Shown: positions 31,646-45,069, counted from the stretch's first letter. The stretch is DNA of 64,000 bases from Garcia nutans (GCA_947685225.1 CANTUV010000031.1:71095001-71159000), one strand, 5' to 3'. Made by a program: numbers and translations. Notes: a model not told the origin generated them from the sequence alone.

Positions 31646-34016
31646 AGTCAATTAGGGCTCAAGCTTTCTATTAATCCCAAAGTCAACGCCCAAGCCTTTC
31701 ATTAAGCCGAAAATCAAGGCCCAAACCTTCAATTGAAGCCCAAAGGTCCAAGCATTCAATTCAAGAGAAAATATTCAAAGGTAACATACCTAAACTTAAT
31801 CTTTTTCAAGTTCGATAATATAACCAACTTAAATTAATTAATCAAAGCAAGACTTTTACAATCAAAGGCATGAACTGCTAAGAGCTCTAATTCTCATAAG
31901 AGATATGTAGAAATACCTTGAGATTTCAACCTAAATAGCAAGCCTGCCTAAAAGCCACAAAATTGATTCTTTTCCTTTCTTCTTTATTTGCTCAAGTATT
32001 TGGGGAATGTATGCTTAACCTAGTACTTACAAGGGCTATAACTAGGATCTTCTATTTTGGGATTTTAAATGTAATCTTGTTTTCTTTCTTTAACTCTTTA
32101 TGAATGTTATACATATACGTGATCATATCATATTATTTTTTCATACATCCTTATACTTTTTCATTCATAAAAAGTGATTTTCAAAAGTTAAAGTTTCACT
32201 AAAGGGAAATTAAATTTTACTTAACTTGAAAAACTAGTTCAGAACCTATCGTGTTGATTTCAGATTAATACATTTTGGGCTTGGACAATAAAATATTTTG
32301 GAGTCAAATTAAATGGCTTTTCTTAACTTTTTCCAAACAAAATAAATTAAAGTGAAGACTTTCAATAAAATGGTTTTCAAAATAAAGTTATCGTTTTCAA
32401 AATAAAAGGCATAATATTTAAATTCGTGCTTATCAAACTGAGTGGAGACCGTATACTATAATTTTGTATGAGATTAAATCTAAATAAACATTTTGGCTCC
32501 CTTAATAGGCCAGGCCAGTGCTTGGACAAGGCCTCACATACTATTATTGAATAAAAAAATTAATTAGGTTATCCTTAGGGAGAAAAATGATAGACATTTA
32601 GATTTTCACATTACATAACTATAAATGCCTCCTAATCGTGTATGTGTACTACTATAAAAATATAATAGTTATACATAGGTGTTACTTAAAGGTCTCCAAA
32701 ATATGGTAGATATATACCACTAAACAAAAATATTATATTTATGTATTATTTATTTGGAAATTAAATTATAAATAAAATGTGTTCATGCAATATATTAATT
32801 TTAATTGATTTAAATTTAAATGAGATATTTTCTCAATTATAATCAAGATTAGAAAAGGGAGGCAACTGCCCCCTTCTTTTTTGAATATAATATATACATA
32901 TATATTAAAATTTTAAATTATCATCCTATCGTTTAGCTTCAACAACAAATAGTTTGATTTCTAGATTTGAGTTGTCCCAACCAATTCAAGTTTAATTGCC
33001 CACTCATTATTAAATATTAAAAATAACAATATAATATCTATATACAATTTTCTCATTATTAAATATTAAAAATAATAATATAATATCTAAATAAAAATTT
33101 CTTTGTTTGCCTATATGTATATTGATTGCCTATATATCATTTTTTATTGGATATATATAATTTTTTTTCTTTTTTTGCTCCTTGGGATGGGTTGCCCTAG
33201 ACCTTAGGCTTGTCACTACTTCTCAAGTAAACATGTTGATATTATTCAAACTCATAAAAGAAAAAGAAAAGTAGGAAAATAAAAACTTTTTAACCAAATT
33301 AATTTTAATGCATCTAATGATTTAAAGAGACTAAGATGAAATTCAAAATGCAATTTTAAAAAAGGAAAATTGAGAAAAATATAAGGTTCGAATTTTTTTA
33401 AACTATTTTTTAATTTTTTTTAAATTTTTTAAATTTCTCTCTTTACTTTTGATTTCATTTTACGATTTCCACTTATAATATTGTGATATTAATTTTTGTT
33501 TCAACTATTTTTCTATTTTTCCTTTTTATTTTTTTTTGATATATGTAAATTTAGAAACCTATGCACACACACACACATATATATCTTCGATTAACTTAAT
33601 TATTATTTTTTGACAAATGACAATGATTTATTGATAGATTAACACAATTACAAAATAATGATTGTATGAAAAGTGCAATAAACACTAAGGCAAAAATAAA
33701 GAAAGATAATTTAGAGTAAAATTAGGGCTTAAAAGAGAAATTTTGCTCTCTTTTTTTGAAGTCATAGCTTAACAAAATTCTATTTATTTTTTGCATATGC
33801 ATATAATATAATAATAAATTAATCAGCGTCGAAACTTTTTATTTATTTTTATTCATGGATTTCTCTTAAATAACACTCATATAAAATAAAGAGAAAAAAA
33901 AATAAATAAATATATTAAACATAATTTGTTGAGAGAAGCAAATTTTTATAATATTATTTTTTTTCAAAGTATGCTTAAAATTTATTTAAAAATAATTAAT
34001 TAATTATAAATTTATA
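31646..34016. other. No gene recognised; AT-rich DNA
   Basis: Near 31655-31765 there are four degenerate copies of a roughly 30-bp word (GCCCAAGCCTTTCATTAAG...). The rest is AT-rich with short direct repeats (for example TTATTAAATATTAAAAATAA at 33007 and 33057) and no coding potential. Confidence 0.5.
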
Positions 34017-34292
34017 CTCCCTCCATCTCATTTTTATAATCCACTGGTTATTTTCACAAATATAAAAAAAAGTATAGTTAATTTAGTTTAAAATTTGATT
34101 TTTTCCTAATATATCCCTATTAAATATAACACATTTTTCAAACTATTTTTAATACTATTTGTAATTATGATGAGAAAAAGTGTATTAAATGAGGGTATAA
34201 TAGTAAAATAATGATTTTATTTATAACAAATGGACTATAATTTAGGACATCTAAAAATAATATAATATACTATAAAAATAGGACCATGGAAA
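34017..34292 (+). mobile_element. Stowaway-type MITE (Tc1/mariner), second copy
   Basis: The left terminus CTCCCTCCATCTCATTTTTA is the Stowaway type, and the right end is its inverted form (ATAAAAATAGGACCATGGAA). TA dinucleotides flank at 34015-34016 and 34293-34294. The interior matches the copy at 5288-5564 in opposite orientation. Non-coding, 276 bp. Confidence 0.8.
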
Positions 34293-35860
34293 TATTTAAA
34301 TTAAGCGTATCGAGTCATTAGTTCAGCAAGATTGGCTCATGGATTCAAATATAAATTCTTTTTAATATATGTTAATTCCAATAGATCAAAGGTTAAATTT
34401 GAGTGGAGGAGTTTCCGATGGAGTTGCCTTACTATCATAATTGACCAAGTTGTTGAACTAGTGAAGCCAAATGGTCAAAAGTGATGCGTATAAGAAATTG
34501 ATATCATAATAAGTATATCATAATTTGTATAATTTATTGCGAGCCATGATTAAATAATATATATAGAAATAAAAAAAATATAAGTAAATCAATTATAAAA
34601 TTAGTAAATAATTAATACAACTGAAATAAAGTTTCAATGTAATAAAACTTTCTTATGGTTAATTTGAAATTTAAAAAAATATATAAAATGGAAAAATAAA
34701 TGAAATAAACATATATGTACTTTTTTAATAATATAAAATTATCAAAGATAAAGTGCATGTCTATAAATTCTTTTGACAGAAATATTCAAACCCAAATAAG
34801 GCAAAGACAGAAATTGAAAAATATTTAAAAAAATAAAAATACTTTTAAAAAAAGTCACATTTTTTCAAAAAAATTTACTTTTAATTTTTAATTCTAAAAG
34901 TACCACACTTTTAAAAATATACATCTAGTATACATTTTATATGCTAAAAGTATAAAAAAAAACTTTAAACATTAAGAAAAATTAAAAAATGAGACATAAT
35001 TTTCTTAATTGCAAAACCAATTGCCATTCCAAGCTCCAACATTATTGTTCAATTTTTGACAAATGAAGATGCTTATGCCTTATAATGTAATTTTTAGCTA
35101 ACTAATTAATCAGTTTAAATTTGCATGATTGACATTGTTGTTCATTTTATTATTATTATTTTTATAAATTCAATTCCAAATTTCTTTAACTTTTAGACGT
35201 AATTTCAGGAACACCCACCAAAGGCTCTTTAACGTTGAAGTGTTTGTTGAGAAGTTGAAAGGCCACAGATCCGATCCTTATAATAATAATAATAATGAGG
35301 GAAACTTGTTGGAATCTATAATGCGAGCATGGAGAGGATTCCATTGACAGCCTCTTCTTCATTTGTCATTACTAGAAACGTGTGCATCTTTAAGTCCAAC
35401 ATGTGCCATTGCATCTTCTTAATCCATTTTATAAAATTATCGAATCTGACATAAATTCAGATTCGGTTTTTCAGTTAACTGTTAAGGTTACCAAACTGTG
35501 AAAACACTTAATATAACCCGCGCTTAGTATTTTCCATTATAACCCACGCTTGTCCTATGTCAATTCAATAAGAAAATAATATTTTATGAAGCAAAAAGGA
35601 AAATACTTGCTTATCCTCAGTATATTTACACCCTCCTAGTATAATAAAAACACATAACATAAACCCTCTTGTAATAAAAAAAATAAAAATAATACACAAC
35701 ATAAATTTGAGTATGAGTGTCTTTTCAAGGGAAAAGAAAAGAATCAAAACCCAATTTGAAGCAAGTTTTTTTTTTTTGGGGTTGCAATCGTCCATAATTA
35801 TGAAATAGGTGTGTAGTGTAGACACTAAATTTGGCTTCAACTACAACAGAATCCTATGGA
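34293..35860. other. No gene recognised; AT-rich DNA
   Basis: Short A and T runs and a (AATAAT) tract near 35280 are present. The minus-strand open stretch at 35840-35565 is low-complexity and has no recognisable family. Confidence 0.45.
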
Positions 35861-36035
35861 TAGAATGGGCCTTGCTCAGAATAGAGTGTTGTTTAGGCCT
35901 GTTGAATGGGCTTTGCTACTTCTTTTCTTCGGGCTTAAGCCTGTTATTTCCTAAGGTTTCGACCCTAACAATGTTGTAATTATAAAGTCGAGAGCCATAT
36001 GGCTCACAGGGTGTATGAGAGAGTTAATATACTAT
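35861..36035 (+). mobile_element. Decayed 3' end of a Tat-type LTR beside the DUF241 gene
   Basis: CTTCGGGCTTAAGCCTGTTATTTCCTAAGG, CGACCCTAAC, AAGTCGAGAGCC and GGGTGTATGAGAG line up in order with CTTCGGACTTAGGTCTG..CTCTAAGG, GAGCCTAAAC, AAGTCACAAGAACC and GGGAGTAGGG of the Tat LTR at 20450-20540. It lies about 260 bp beyond the stop codon of the DUF241 gene. Confidence 0.4.
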
Positions 36036-36294
36036 GTTTCCTTTGTTTTTCCCCAATTTCTTTTGGTATTATATTAGAAAACTGAATGAAATTTGATTGG
36101 CATATTGCATTGCATATACAATGTAGAGAAGTTAAAAACTACTACCACGTGTAAAATTAAAAAAATAAATAAATAAATTGGGCAAAGGGTTTTGAGAATT
36201 TAAATAGTATCTAAAGACTTATACAAAAATGAACATCCGAATATTGATGTACAATTAATTATATATGACTCCTCTTGATGATAACAACCATAAA

Positions 36295-37188
36295 CTAATT
36301 GCAAATATTGAGAAGAGAAACTCTAGTTTTGATCAATCTTATGAATAGACTGTGACTTCCTTCTTCAAGATGTTGAATAGTAAGCTCCAAATTCTTTAAA
36401 TGGGTTTGAACATTTTCCAAATTATCAAATTTGGATCCCATAAAAGATTCCAAAGCAGAGTCCGCCATTGCAAATTCATTGGCATCTGTTTCTTCTTCTT
36501 GCTGAGATGCAATTCTCTTATGAATCATAAGCTTTGAGACTAAAGACCAATGGCTTGATGGCTTAGAAAATTGACCCTTTGGCCTGGAGATGAAAGACAA
36601 GAAGGATTTAAACACAGAAAGAGTGACTGCTTCTACTTCTCTTAACATAGAAACAATAGTAGCAATCTCATTATTATTGCCATTATCAATACAATTAAAT
36701 GGCAAAGAGCATTTCTTCTCTGAACTCTTCAAATAATTCAAAGCCTTTTGGTTAGCTTTTTTAGCCATCTTCCAAGAAGTCAAATATTTCTTAACCTCAA
36801 TTGCAATACCATTTTCGCCTCCTTGTCTTCTTCGGATGGTGGATACAAGTTCTAAACAGTATTCTTTTGTTTGCAATAATGCATCTTTGGAAGCATTACA
36901 AACATCAAGAAGTCTAAGAGACCCATCAAGCAACTCATCAACCCATTTACGATTCTGATGTTGGGCTAATGCTTGCTGTGTTAGAGGCAAAAGAAGCAAC
37001 TTGTCTACACATTCACGCAAATCTTGAAGGTCTCTAAGATTGTTGGCTATGGAAGTTGATGAGATACAATTACAGGTAGCCTCAGAAATTCTTAATCTGG
37101 AGATATGATCATCTAATTGTGACATTAGAGGGTGTGGTCTAGTGGGTAAACTATCAGAGCGAGCTTGGAATAAGCTTGTTGCAGCCAT
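36295..37188 (-). CDS. DUF241 family protein, 297 aa (plant-specific, function unknown)
   Basis: A single uninterrupted exon. The N-terminus carries SLPTRPHPLMSQLDDHISRLR (residues 13-33), the hallmark opening of the plant DUF241 family. It is followed by LQDLRECVDKLLLLPLTQQAL (54-74), LLDGSLRLLDVCNASKDALLQTK (86-108) and EVKKYLTSWKMAKKANQKALNYLKSSEKKC (131-160). The C-terminal MADSALESFMG and VQTHLKNLELTIQHLEEGSHSLFIRLIKTRVSLLNI (about 258-295) are a predicted coiled coil, also typical. Length fits the family (usually about 280-320 aa, intronless). No signal peptide or membrane segment is seen. The start is the first ATG and matches the family N-terminus. A minus-strand TATA-like box lies about 85 bp upstream. 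This is the only intact host gene I can support; it may be expressed. The molecular role of the family is not known. Confidence 0.9.
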   Translation of the reverse strand: MAATSLFQARSDSLPTRPHPLMSQLDDHISRLRISEATCNCISSTSIANNLRDLQDLRECVDKLLLLPLTQQALAQHQNRKWVDELLDGSLRLLDVCNASKDALLQTKEYCLELVSTIRRRQGGENGIAIEVKKYLTSWKMAKKANQKALNYLKSSEKKCSLPFNCIDNGNNNEIATIVSMLREVEAVTLSVFKSFLSFISRPKGQFSKPSSHWSLVSKLMIHKRIASQQEEETDANEFAMADSALESFMGSKFDNLENVQTHLKNLELTIQHLEEGSHSLFIRLIKTRVSLLNICN

Positions 37189-37270
37189 TGTTTGGAAAAA
37201 AGAATTGCTCTATAGCTATGATGAAAGTTTTTATGTTTCTAGTGATTTGAACTACATTGGAATCTGATGA

Positions 37271-37280
37271 GTTTATATTT
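37271..37280 (-). promoter_or_regulatory. TATA-like box of the DUF241 gene
   Basis: The minus strand reads AAATATAAAC about 85 bp before the ATG at 37188, a reasonable distance for a plant core promoter with a 50-60 nt leader. Prediction only. Confidence 0.4.
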
Positions 37281-40200
37281 AGAGTAGTTGTTGCATGTCG
37301 AGACAAAAGGAATCTAAAATCCTCGATAACCTTTGATGGCTTCGTGGGGTTATGGATGTGGATCTAACACAAATCTCAGCAAGGTCTACGCAATGTCTCT
37401 CGCCAACCATTTTCTCCAACTCATCACTTGATTACAATCTTAATTACTTAAAAACATCGCAAATGGTTTTTAATAGCATAATAATTGAAGTACACGGGTG
37501 GCATTAATGTATAACCAAACGGAGAAATTAATAATTAATATGCTACTTGCAATATTAAATTATTTAGCTTTCACTACTGATAATTGTTTTAATTATTTGG
37601 ATTTTTAATTCATTTAATTTTGGGGCTCCATTCTCATAATATGGAAAATAATAATGATTAATATAAAGGTAGTCGTCCAATTGATGTCTAAGCTCATATT
37701 TTATAGGATAAAGATTTATTTTCTCCTTTTTTTTAAGTCCTTTCATCATCGAGTAGAGTAAAACTACAATGGCGGTACTGTATATATATTTCTTTCATTT
37801 TCAATCTCTTAATCATGAAGGCTAATATAAACATAAATGGTTATAATAATTTTAATATTTATTACGTTTAATAATTTAATTATTATTATTTTAAAAGTAA
37901 TACTTTTAATCCTAAAACTAATTTTACTGAAATAACAAGATTTAAAATATTTTATAATATAATAATTTAATGGATCTTCCAATTCTATATATAAAGAGAA
38001 AATATGTATTGTCTGAGGAATATATTCTGTTGCTGAGTAATTCAAATATCGAGTTGAGATTATCATATGTGAATAATATAGGGGCATAAGCTAATTAACA
38101 TGCAATATTTCATTTCATGCAATAATTGAAGCCATTGCCATGCACATGGACACAAACTGTTAGCCTTGATATTTATGATTATTTAATAATTAATTAAATA
38201 ATGCAAGAAAAAACAGGCACCCGTGTGCAACTGTGCACTAATTAATACTAATTTGAATATTGTCTATTGATACAAATATTTTATCAATTTCAACCCTATG
38301 CTTATGTTGCTATCACCTGCACATCATTATTTTATTTTTCGATTAATAAATTGGAAAACTTATGACTTCACGAGTTGTGGTAATCCTAATCTCGCTAGTG
38401 CACAAGTTATTAGGGCTGGTTGGCACTAAAAATAAGAGAAGATTGCGCAATTTATCTTAAAATAAGATTTGTTTTCCAATTTCATTGTAACTTCATTTTT
38501 TTTTTCACTTTTATCTCCTCCTCATTTCACTTTTATTTTTCTCATATTTTTTTAACACTAAATACATATACAGCCCTATAAACTTATAACATTTAATCTT
38601 TTTACTTCTAAACTTTCATTTTAACTATTTTATCTTTTGTACTTATTTGTTTTATATTAATAGATATCTATATTAATAAATATTGATTACTTCACTTCTT
38701 ATATTTATATATTTTGTACTAAATATCTATTTTAATGACTCATTATGACTCGACATGATTTATCGAATTTCAAAAACATAAGCTCAGGAAGTTATATGAT
38801 TAAATTGAACGTTCGAGAGAGGTAAAATGGCTAAATGCTACATATTTAAGAGGCTACATATGTATTCAGTCTTTTTTTTTTTAATATATCTTTTTATCAA
38901 TATTTTTTGTTTGTCTTTTTCATTCTTCATCTCTTTTTCTTTTTCTATCTATTTCGCTTTTTCTTTCTTTCTTTGATTTTATTTTTTTAATTGCATATTG
39001 TTTTCTTGCTACTGCTGACTTATTTGCATAAGTTTAGGAGGTTATTTATTTGCATATTCTATCTTCTTCTTATTTCTTTCTTCCTTTCTTCCTTTTTATT
39101 TTTATTTATTTTTTGTTGATTATTTGCTACTGATAGTTGGTGTATGAAATTGCAGATTTTAGTTTTTTTTGTAGCCGATTTATTTGATGTTGCAATATGT
39201 GTGTTGTTTTGGCAATAAAATGAGTTTTTTGGGATATTGATATTCTTTAATAGTAATGTACTTTACATATTTAATAAAATGCTTCAAAGAATTTTTTTTT
39301 ATTTTATGAATTTTTTCATATATTCCTTTTTTTAATATGGTTGTTTGAATATTGTTATATATATATTTATTTGCATTTGTTTTATTTTAGTATCTGTTTG
39401 AGTTAATTTTATATTTGAATGTTTTTTTAATTTTTTTAAATATATGCACATCATATAAAGATATTTTCACATCATATACTTAGTATACACACGACATATA
39501 ATATATTCATATAACATTTACACAATATCCATGCAACAAATGTGAATATATATATATATAATATGTGTATTTTCTTTTACTATTTTGTAAATATTCTGTA
39601 GATGTTTTATTTTTTTATATGTATTTTTTATTTTAATTGTTGAATCATAAAATTTTTTATATTTAAAATAGTAAAATTATTAATTTAAATTATATGGGAA
39701 TGATTTAGATATCAAAGTGTATATATATATATATATATATATTAATTCTCTTAATAAATATTTACATAATATCTATGTAACATATAAAAAACGTTTAAGG
39801 AAAATAAATTTTTAGAAATTTGACAACTTTTTCAAAAGTGTAAATATTTTTTTATTTTTTTTGCCATATTTTTGAAAAAAAAATATATTATGTGTAGTTT
39901 TGTAAAATTCCTTAAAAATAAACTAGGTCCGACCTCTAAATTATTTGAACTTCTTTAAAAATATGCCAAAAAAATTAAAAAATATATATATATTTTAAAT
40001 ATCCACTTTTCAACTTTTAATTATAAAATATCACACTTTCAAAAATTTACATCTAGTATATACATAACAATTAAAGATATACTCCCATTCAGAGATTTAT
40101 ATTTAGTATAGATTTGATAAACTAAACATATAAAAAAATTGTAAAAAATTTTTGAAAAAAAAATTAAATGACATATAATATAATTCTCTCTAAATTATTT

Positions 40201-40420
40201 GTAAAAAATTTCCATTAAACTTTATACTAATTATAAAAATACTTATCACTAATAAACAATATAGTATAAAGCAGTTATTGGTTGCCATTTCCACCATGGA
40301 GACAGTTCGTTTCCTATTTTGAGGTGAGTTCACAAAACATATGGTTAAAGAATTTTATTGTTAGACTCAAGATTGTGAATTTTGTCTCCATACTGATCAT
40401 ATTGTAATGTGATAATGCAG
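37281..40420. other. No gene recognised; AT-rich DNA
   Basis: The start (37281-37550) may hold promoter sequence of the DUF241 gene. Pyrimidine-rich stretches (38870-39110) and (AT)n runs near 39549 and 39721-39743 are present. Short open frames on the minus strand are AT-driven and have no family resemblance. Confidence 0.45.
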
Positions 40421-40638
40421 CTATTGTTTTCTTTATCAAGAATAACAAAAGTGAAAGTGAAAGTAAATACATCAATATAAGTACTTGGCATTAAGATAAC
40501 ATGTTAAAGTTAGTCGTGATCATAGAACACATTCAGACGAAAGAAATGTTGGCTGATCCATTGACAAAAGGGATACATCCAAATGAGTTTAAGGAATATG
40601 TTCCTTGGATGGGTTTTAGATCATACTTGGTCAATTAA
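40420..40638 (+). pseudogene. Copia polyprotein tail (RNase H C-terminus)
   Basis: Translation reads KSESESKYIN, then IEHIQTKEMLADPLTKGIHPNEFKEY followed by MGFRSYLVN and a stop at 40636. This is the end of the RNase H domain of a Copia polyprotein (the I.T..M.ADPLTKGL motif). Upstream pol sequence is missing. Confidence 0.75.
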
Positions 40639-40902
40639 AGGTATGTAAATAATGAATTCCGTATTATAGTTTTTTATCTCTGAAGTTTGGTATATACATT
40701 GTGTGAGATTGACAAACATATTGAATTAAACCCAAATAAACATTAAATGTTTAATCATAAAGTTTATGCCTATTAAATTTAAATACAAAATTATAACTGA
40801 TGCATGGAAGGTAACACTCATTATTTAGAGAATATATGGCCATGATTCTTATGATATGTATTTAATTAACCCATATATATTTTATGATAAATACATATTT
40901 AG

Positions 40903-41188
40903 ACCAAATGGGAGAATGTTGAATTAATTTAAAATTTAAAATAATTATCTTAAAAATTAATTTAAAATTTAAAATAATTATCTTAAATAATTATTTTAAT
41001 TATTTATATAATATTAAGATAAGATATATTATATTTTAATCTTGAGTGGTCCTCATTCTATTCATTGTGAATTTACCAACATATTCTTATGGATAGTTAT
41101 ATGGTGGAGTCTTTTATTTATTTGTTATGTACATTCTATAACTATACCTTAATAATATGTATAATTTTCTGATAGTGCACATTGTAGT

Positions 41189-41230
<42 letters not shown>
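40903..41230 (+). mobile_element. Copia polypurine tract and start of its 3' LTR
   Basis: CAAATGGGAGAA (40905-40916) is a typical Copia polypurine tract, and TGTTGAATTAATTT at 40917 is the LTR start. A 32-bp AT-rich segment is directly duplicated just inside (about 40921-40984). The LTR end is not identified; a (CT)n(AT)n microsatellite lies at 41189-41236. Confidence 0.55.

Positions 41231-41236
<6 letters not shown>
41189..41236. repeat. (CT)n(AT)n microsatellite
   Basis: About 17 CT dinucleotides are followed by about seven AT dinucleotides. Confidence 0.9.
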
Positions 41237-41237
<1 letters not shown>

Positions 41238-41239
41238 AT

Positions 41240-42090
41240 AAAATTGAAACAGTAATTAAAAAATAAATAAATAAAATTATTAATAAAATATTTATAATCT
41301 TATTTACTATTGTCTATACAAATATACAATAAATATATAGACAAAAACATCTTAAAACAAGGAAAAATAATAATTTCTGTTTTTCTGCAATGTTTTCTGC
41401 TATAATTCTTGAAGAAATGCAACAAAAAAAAGAAACTAGTCAATAGAAAATTCCTTCATAATAATAAAAAAAAAAACACAAAGAAGAAAAGGGGAGAGAA
41501 AATTGACAAAAAAAAAAAGAATACAAGCTGAAAAATAGAGGAAGAAAAACCGTGAGCAGTAATTTCTTGGTAGAGGAAATAGAAAATCTTAAGTTTTATT
41601 AAGTACATGAAGTATACTTAATAAATTTTCTTAGAAAATCAAACAAAAAAAACTAAAATTTGCACTCAATCTTCAAAAATTAAGGACCAAAGTCAGGTAA
41701 ACACTCTACTAAAGTCTAATTCATTATTTATTTATTTATCTATATTTGTTTATTTGTTTATTTATTTATTTTTCTTTTAATCTTAAAAAACACATACATA
41801 TAGCAATAAAATGAGATATAGTCAGGAAGTGACTATATCATTCATCTTAAATGGGAAGAAATTAAATGGTTGGGAGTAATAGAAATATATGCAATAGGCA
41901 TGAATATGAGTACAAATAGATCTTAAGTTATTTACGACATACACAAGTATAGATTGATGTTAACAGAAAACACATAAAAACAAAATAAATATTATCACTC
42001 AATAAATGACATACATAAAATAAAAAATTGCTTCTATCTATGATTTCTTTACTCATTTATTACAAAGTAAGTAAATAAGATGTGTTCAAG
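41240..42090. other. No gene recognised; AT-rich DNA
   Basis: A/T-rich with short (TTTA)n runs near 41725-41773. No element ends or coding frames. Confidence 0.45.
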
Positions 42091-42092
42091 GA

Positions 42093-42093
42093 A

Positions 42094-42188
<95 letters not shown>
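42093..42188. repeat. (TAA)n microsatellite, about 32 units
   Basis: An uninterrupted run of AAT/TAA triplets. The polytyrosine frame on the minus strand is a by-product of the repeat. Confidence 0.95.
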
Positions 42189-42189
<1 letters not shown>

Positions 42190-42190
<1 letters not shown>

Positions 42191-43490
42191 CACAATACAT
42201 TCATGAAAAAAAAAACTAACTCTAAAAAAAAGATAATCCATAAATAAGAGGATACAACACCAAGACCAAAACAAATTTAAAATTTCCTATTTTTTTTAAA
42301 AAAAGATAAAAATATATAAATAACATAAATCAAGTTCAACAAACAACGAATTTGAAAGAAATAATTAGTCTATATATTTGATTTTTCTTCAAGCAAAGAT
42401 GGATTAGATCCATAAAAAGAGCTTACAAACATCTTTGAGTTTAACAAAAAAGATTAAAAAAAATATATAATCAATAGGGATTTAGTTCTTTTACCTTAGT
42501 TGTTATTTGCTTAACTGCAAGACAGATACTTTAAAAAAAAAGTTGAAAGTTTGAATAGAGAAACACATGCATAAAATTTTTTTTCTTAGAGAAAAGAAAG
42601 AAGAGAGAAATTGAGAATAGAGCTGCAGGAAATAGAAAAGAATGGAGACAAAAGAGGAAAATGATCAATGTATCTAGGGAATTATGGTTTTAAGATACCA
42701 CAATTGAACGGTCTTCTTTGGTTTATTGGACATTATTTGTGGCTACTTATATGTTTTGTCATCATTATTGCTTTCATTCACATATTTTTATTATTATTAT
42801 CAACATGATCACGATCATGATCATGATCATTTTTATTATTATTATTATTGTTATTATCTTTATGATAATATTTTTTAAGTGTTAAATTTTGTGATATTAC
42901 ATTTTTTTTGCAGTAAAACGTCACTTTGAACGTTACACTGCAACTCAATTTTTTTTATTATTTTAATATTTTATTTTTTTCATCTTTTCATTACTTAATT
43001 GTTGTTTATCATTTTACTTCTTATGCTTAATAGAATATAAATAATGAGTACCAAGAATAAAGATGCGATACTTTAATAGTTCCTAACATTTTTTTTTGTC
43101 ATTTATTATAAATTAATAAGATAAAAAACTTCTATTGACAAGCCCATTAATATTTGTATTTTAAATTTTACTTTCTTAATCATTTATAATAAAGACATCT
43201 TATTTTGTATATTTTATTAATCACTAATAAGGTAAAATAAAAGTAATAGAAATTATTTTTATTCAAGCAACGAATATAATAATTATTAGATAAAATTAAT
43301 ATTTATTGTAGAGAAATGAAATATAGGCATAATAAAGTTCACTAATTAAATCTATGAATTGGATGTGATTATAAAAATAAGAATAACACATAAAAATTAA
43401 ATAGAAAATTAAAAAAAATAATTTGTGAATCAAATAAAAATGATAATAATAAAAATAAAAAATAAATCTAATAAAAAGTTTGTCTAGGAA
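42190..43490. other. No gene recognised; may include the start of the Ogre-like 5' LTR
   Basis: AT-rich. Contains a (GATCAT)n-like run at 42806-42828 with ATT and TTA triplet runs around it. The left border of the LTR that ends at 44232 could not be placed. Confidence 0.4.
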
Positions 43491-43499
43491 ATGGACCTA

Positions 43500-44232
43500 A
43501 TCATAATAATAACAACAACAATAACAACAATGTTAATAACAATGATAATAAAAGAAATATCGAACTATGGGGCCTTTGATTCCATCAAACGGATACGTAG
43601 GCAATCGAAATCAAGTTTCGAATTTAAGTCCACCTTTTTCTGTAAAATATATTAACAAAATTACAAAAATAAAATATAAAAAAATTTTCAATAAAAATCT
43701 AAAACTAGAATAGTTATGGACATAATGTAAAAATAATTATTATAAATTTAACAAATATTAAACTACAAAATCCTTATATTTAGATAGTGAATGTAATGAT
43801 TAAATCATTAACTAATAAATGACATATATGTTTACAAGAATAATAAAATATAAAAAATAATAAAATAAAATAAAAGTTTTAATAAAAATATTTATTTTCG
43901 AATGGTGGATACAATAGTAAAAAAATAAAAAAATAAAATTAAGATTTATATTCAGACAGTGAGTATAATTTCTTTTGCAAAATGAAAAAAGATAATAAAA
44001 TATCGCGATAATTATAGTACTAATTTTAGGCGATGTAGAGTGATTTTCCTCCCCTACACGTAATAACCTCCCCCCCAGAACTTAGAAATGCAGGCCACTA
44101 CTAGATGTCTAGTCAAATCTTATAATTAATTGGTGGCGAATCCTAATACATAAAAAATAGTAACTAAATATAAATTGATAAAAACTAATTAAATTTATAT
44201 CTTGCCGGCTCCCTATTGTCCCATGTGTGACA
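43500..44232 (+). mobile_element. 5' LTR (right part) of the Ogre-like Tat element
   Basis: CCTTTGATTCCATCAAACGGATACGTAGGCAA (split words near 43571-43606), two repeats like GAATGGTGGATACAATAG (43900) and GACAGTGAGTATAATTTC (43955), and TTGGTGGCGAATCC before CCCATGTGTGACA are the kind of sequence found in Tat/Ogre LTRs. Its last 120 bp (TATAATTAATTGGTGGCG to GTGTGACA) match the 3' LTR end at about 62605-62718. It is followed at once by a primer binding site. The left border is uncertain. Confidence 0.6.
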
Positions 44233-44234
44233 GC

Positions 44235-44253
44235 TGCCGACTTTACTGGGGAC
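44235..44253 (+). other. Primer binding site (tRNA-Arg type) of the Ogre-like element
   Basis: TGCCGACTTTACTGGGGAC starts two bases after the LTR end. It is close to the tRNA-Arg site TGGCGACTCTGCTGGGGA that characterises Ogre/Tat elements. Confidence 0.75.
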
Positions 44254-45069
44254 TAGGCTAGTTACTAAATAGAGTGGTTAAGCTATATATATTATTGTGA
44301 TATTTATGTTTTATTTATTGATTGTGTTTTGAGATTTGTTTAATATTTTTTTTGTATATTTCTAAAATATTAATTACCTATATTATTATTTGCGTATTTA
44401 AACCTATAAGTCTCTTCACTTAAAGGTCAAGAAATTACCTATTACCCTAATAGGCTTAGTATGAGAATGAAGTAGGGTTCCCTCCCTCCGTGGGAAACCC
44501 TATAGGGCCTATGAAAAATTCTCACTTAGACTGCCTTTTAGCCATATAATAGCTGAGAGAGCTAACTAGTCCAAGTTATAGATGACAGTAAGATTACCCA
44601 TAGTCTGGAAACCTCAAACCTGGTGAAATAAGGTAAATCTAACTGTTAGGAATAGAACTCAACAATTCACACCTTTAGATAAACCTGTTGTAGCATCTTC
44701 CAAACTCGTTTAGGATCAATAAATAAAGAAATCTATATTCAAGCTCCTCTATTTGCTCGCTATTTTTAATTCATGGTGCATTTTTCCTTATCTTAGGAAA
44801 CTTCCTCATGATCAATGATAAAACTCCATTTTAATAAATGTTGTGTAATTTTTACATCATATGGCATTATGATTTTGTATCATATAACATTGTAGTTGTG
44901 CATGATATAGCATTTCGACATTTATCATCAACAGATTTTCATACTGATATAATGATTTATCAAATGACTAATAAACATGTTTTTTTTTTTATTATGAAAG
45001 GAGAATTTTTGCACTCTTGTAACTATCTAAAATGAATCATTGTGTGTTTTAAATATATCTGAAGCAGAA

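Noticed and set aside
37564..38087. Two minus-strand ORFs upstream of the DUF241 gene
   Set aside because: AT-driven, low-complexity Ile/Tyr/Lys-rich translations with no family resemblance.
42086..42274. Polytyrosine ORF
   Set aside because: It is the translation of a (TAA)n microsatellite on the opposite strand.
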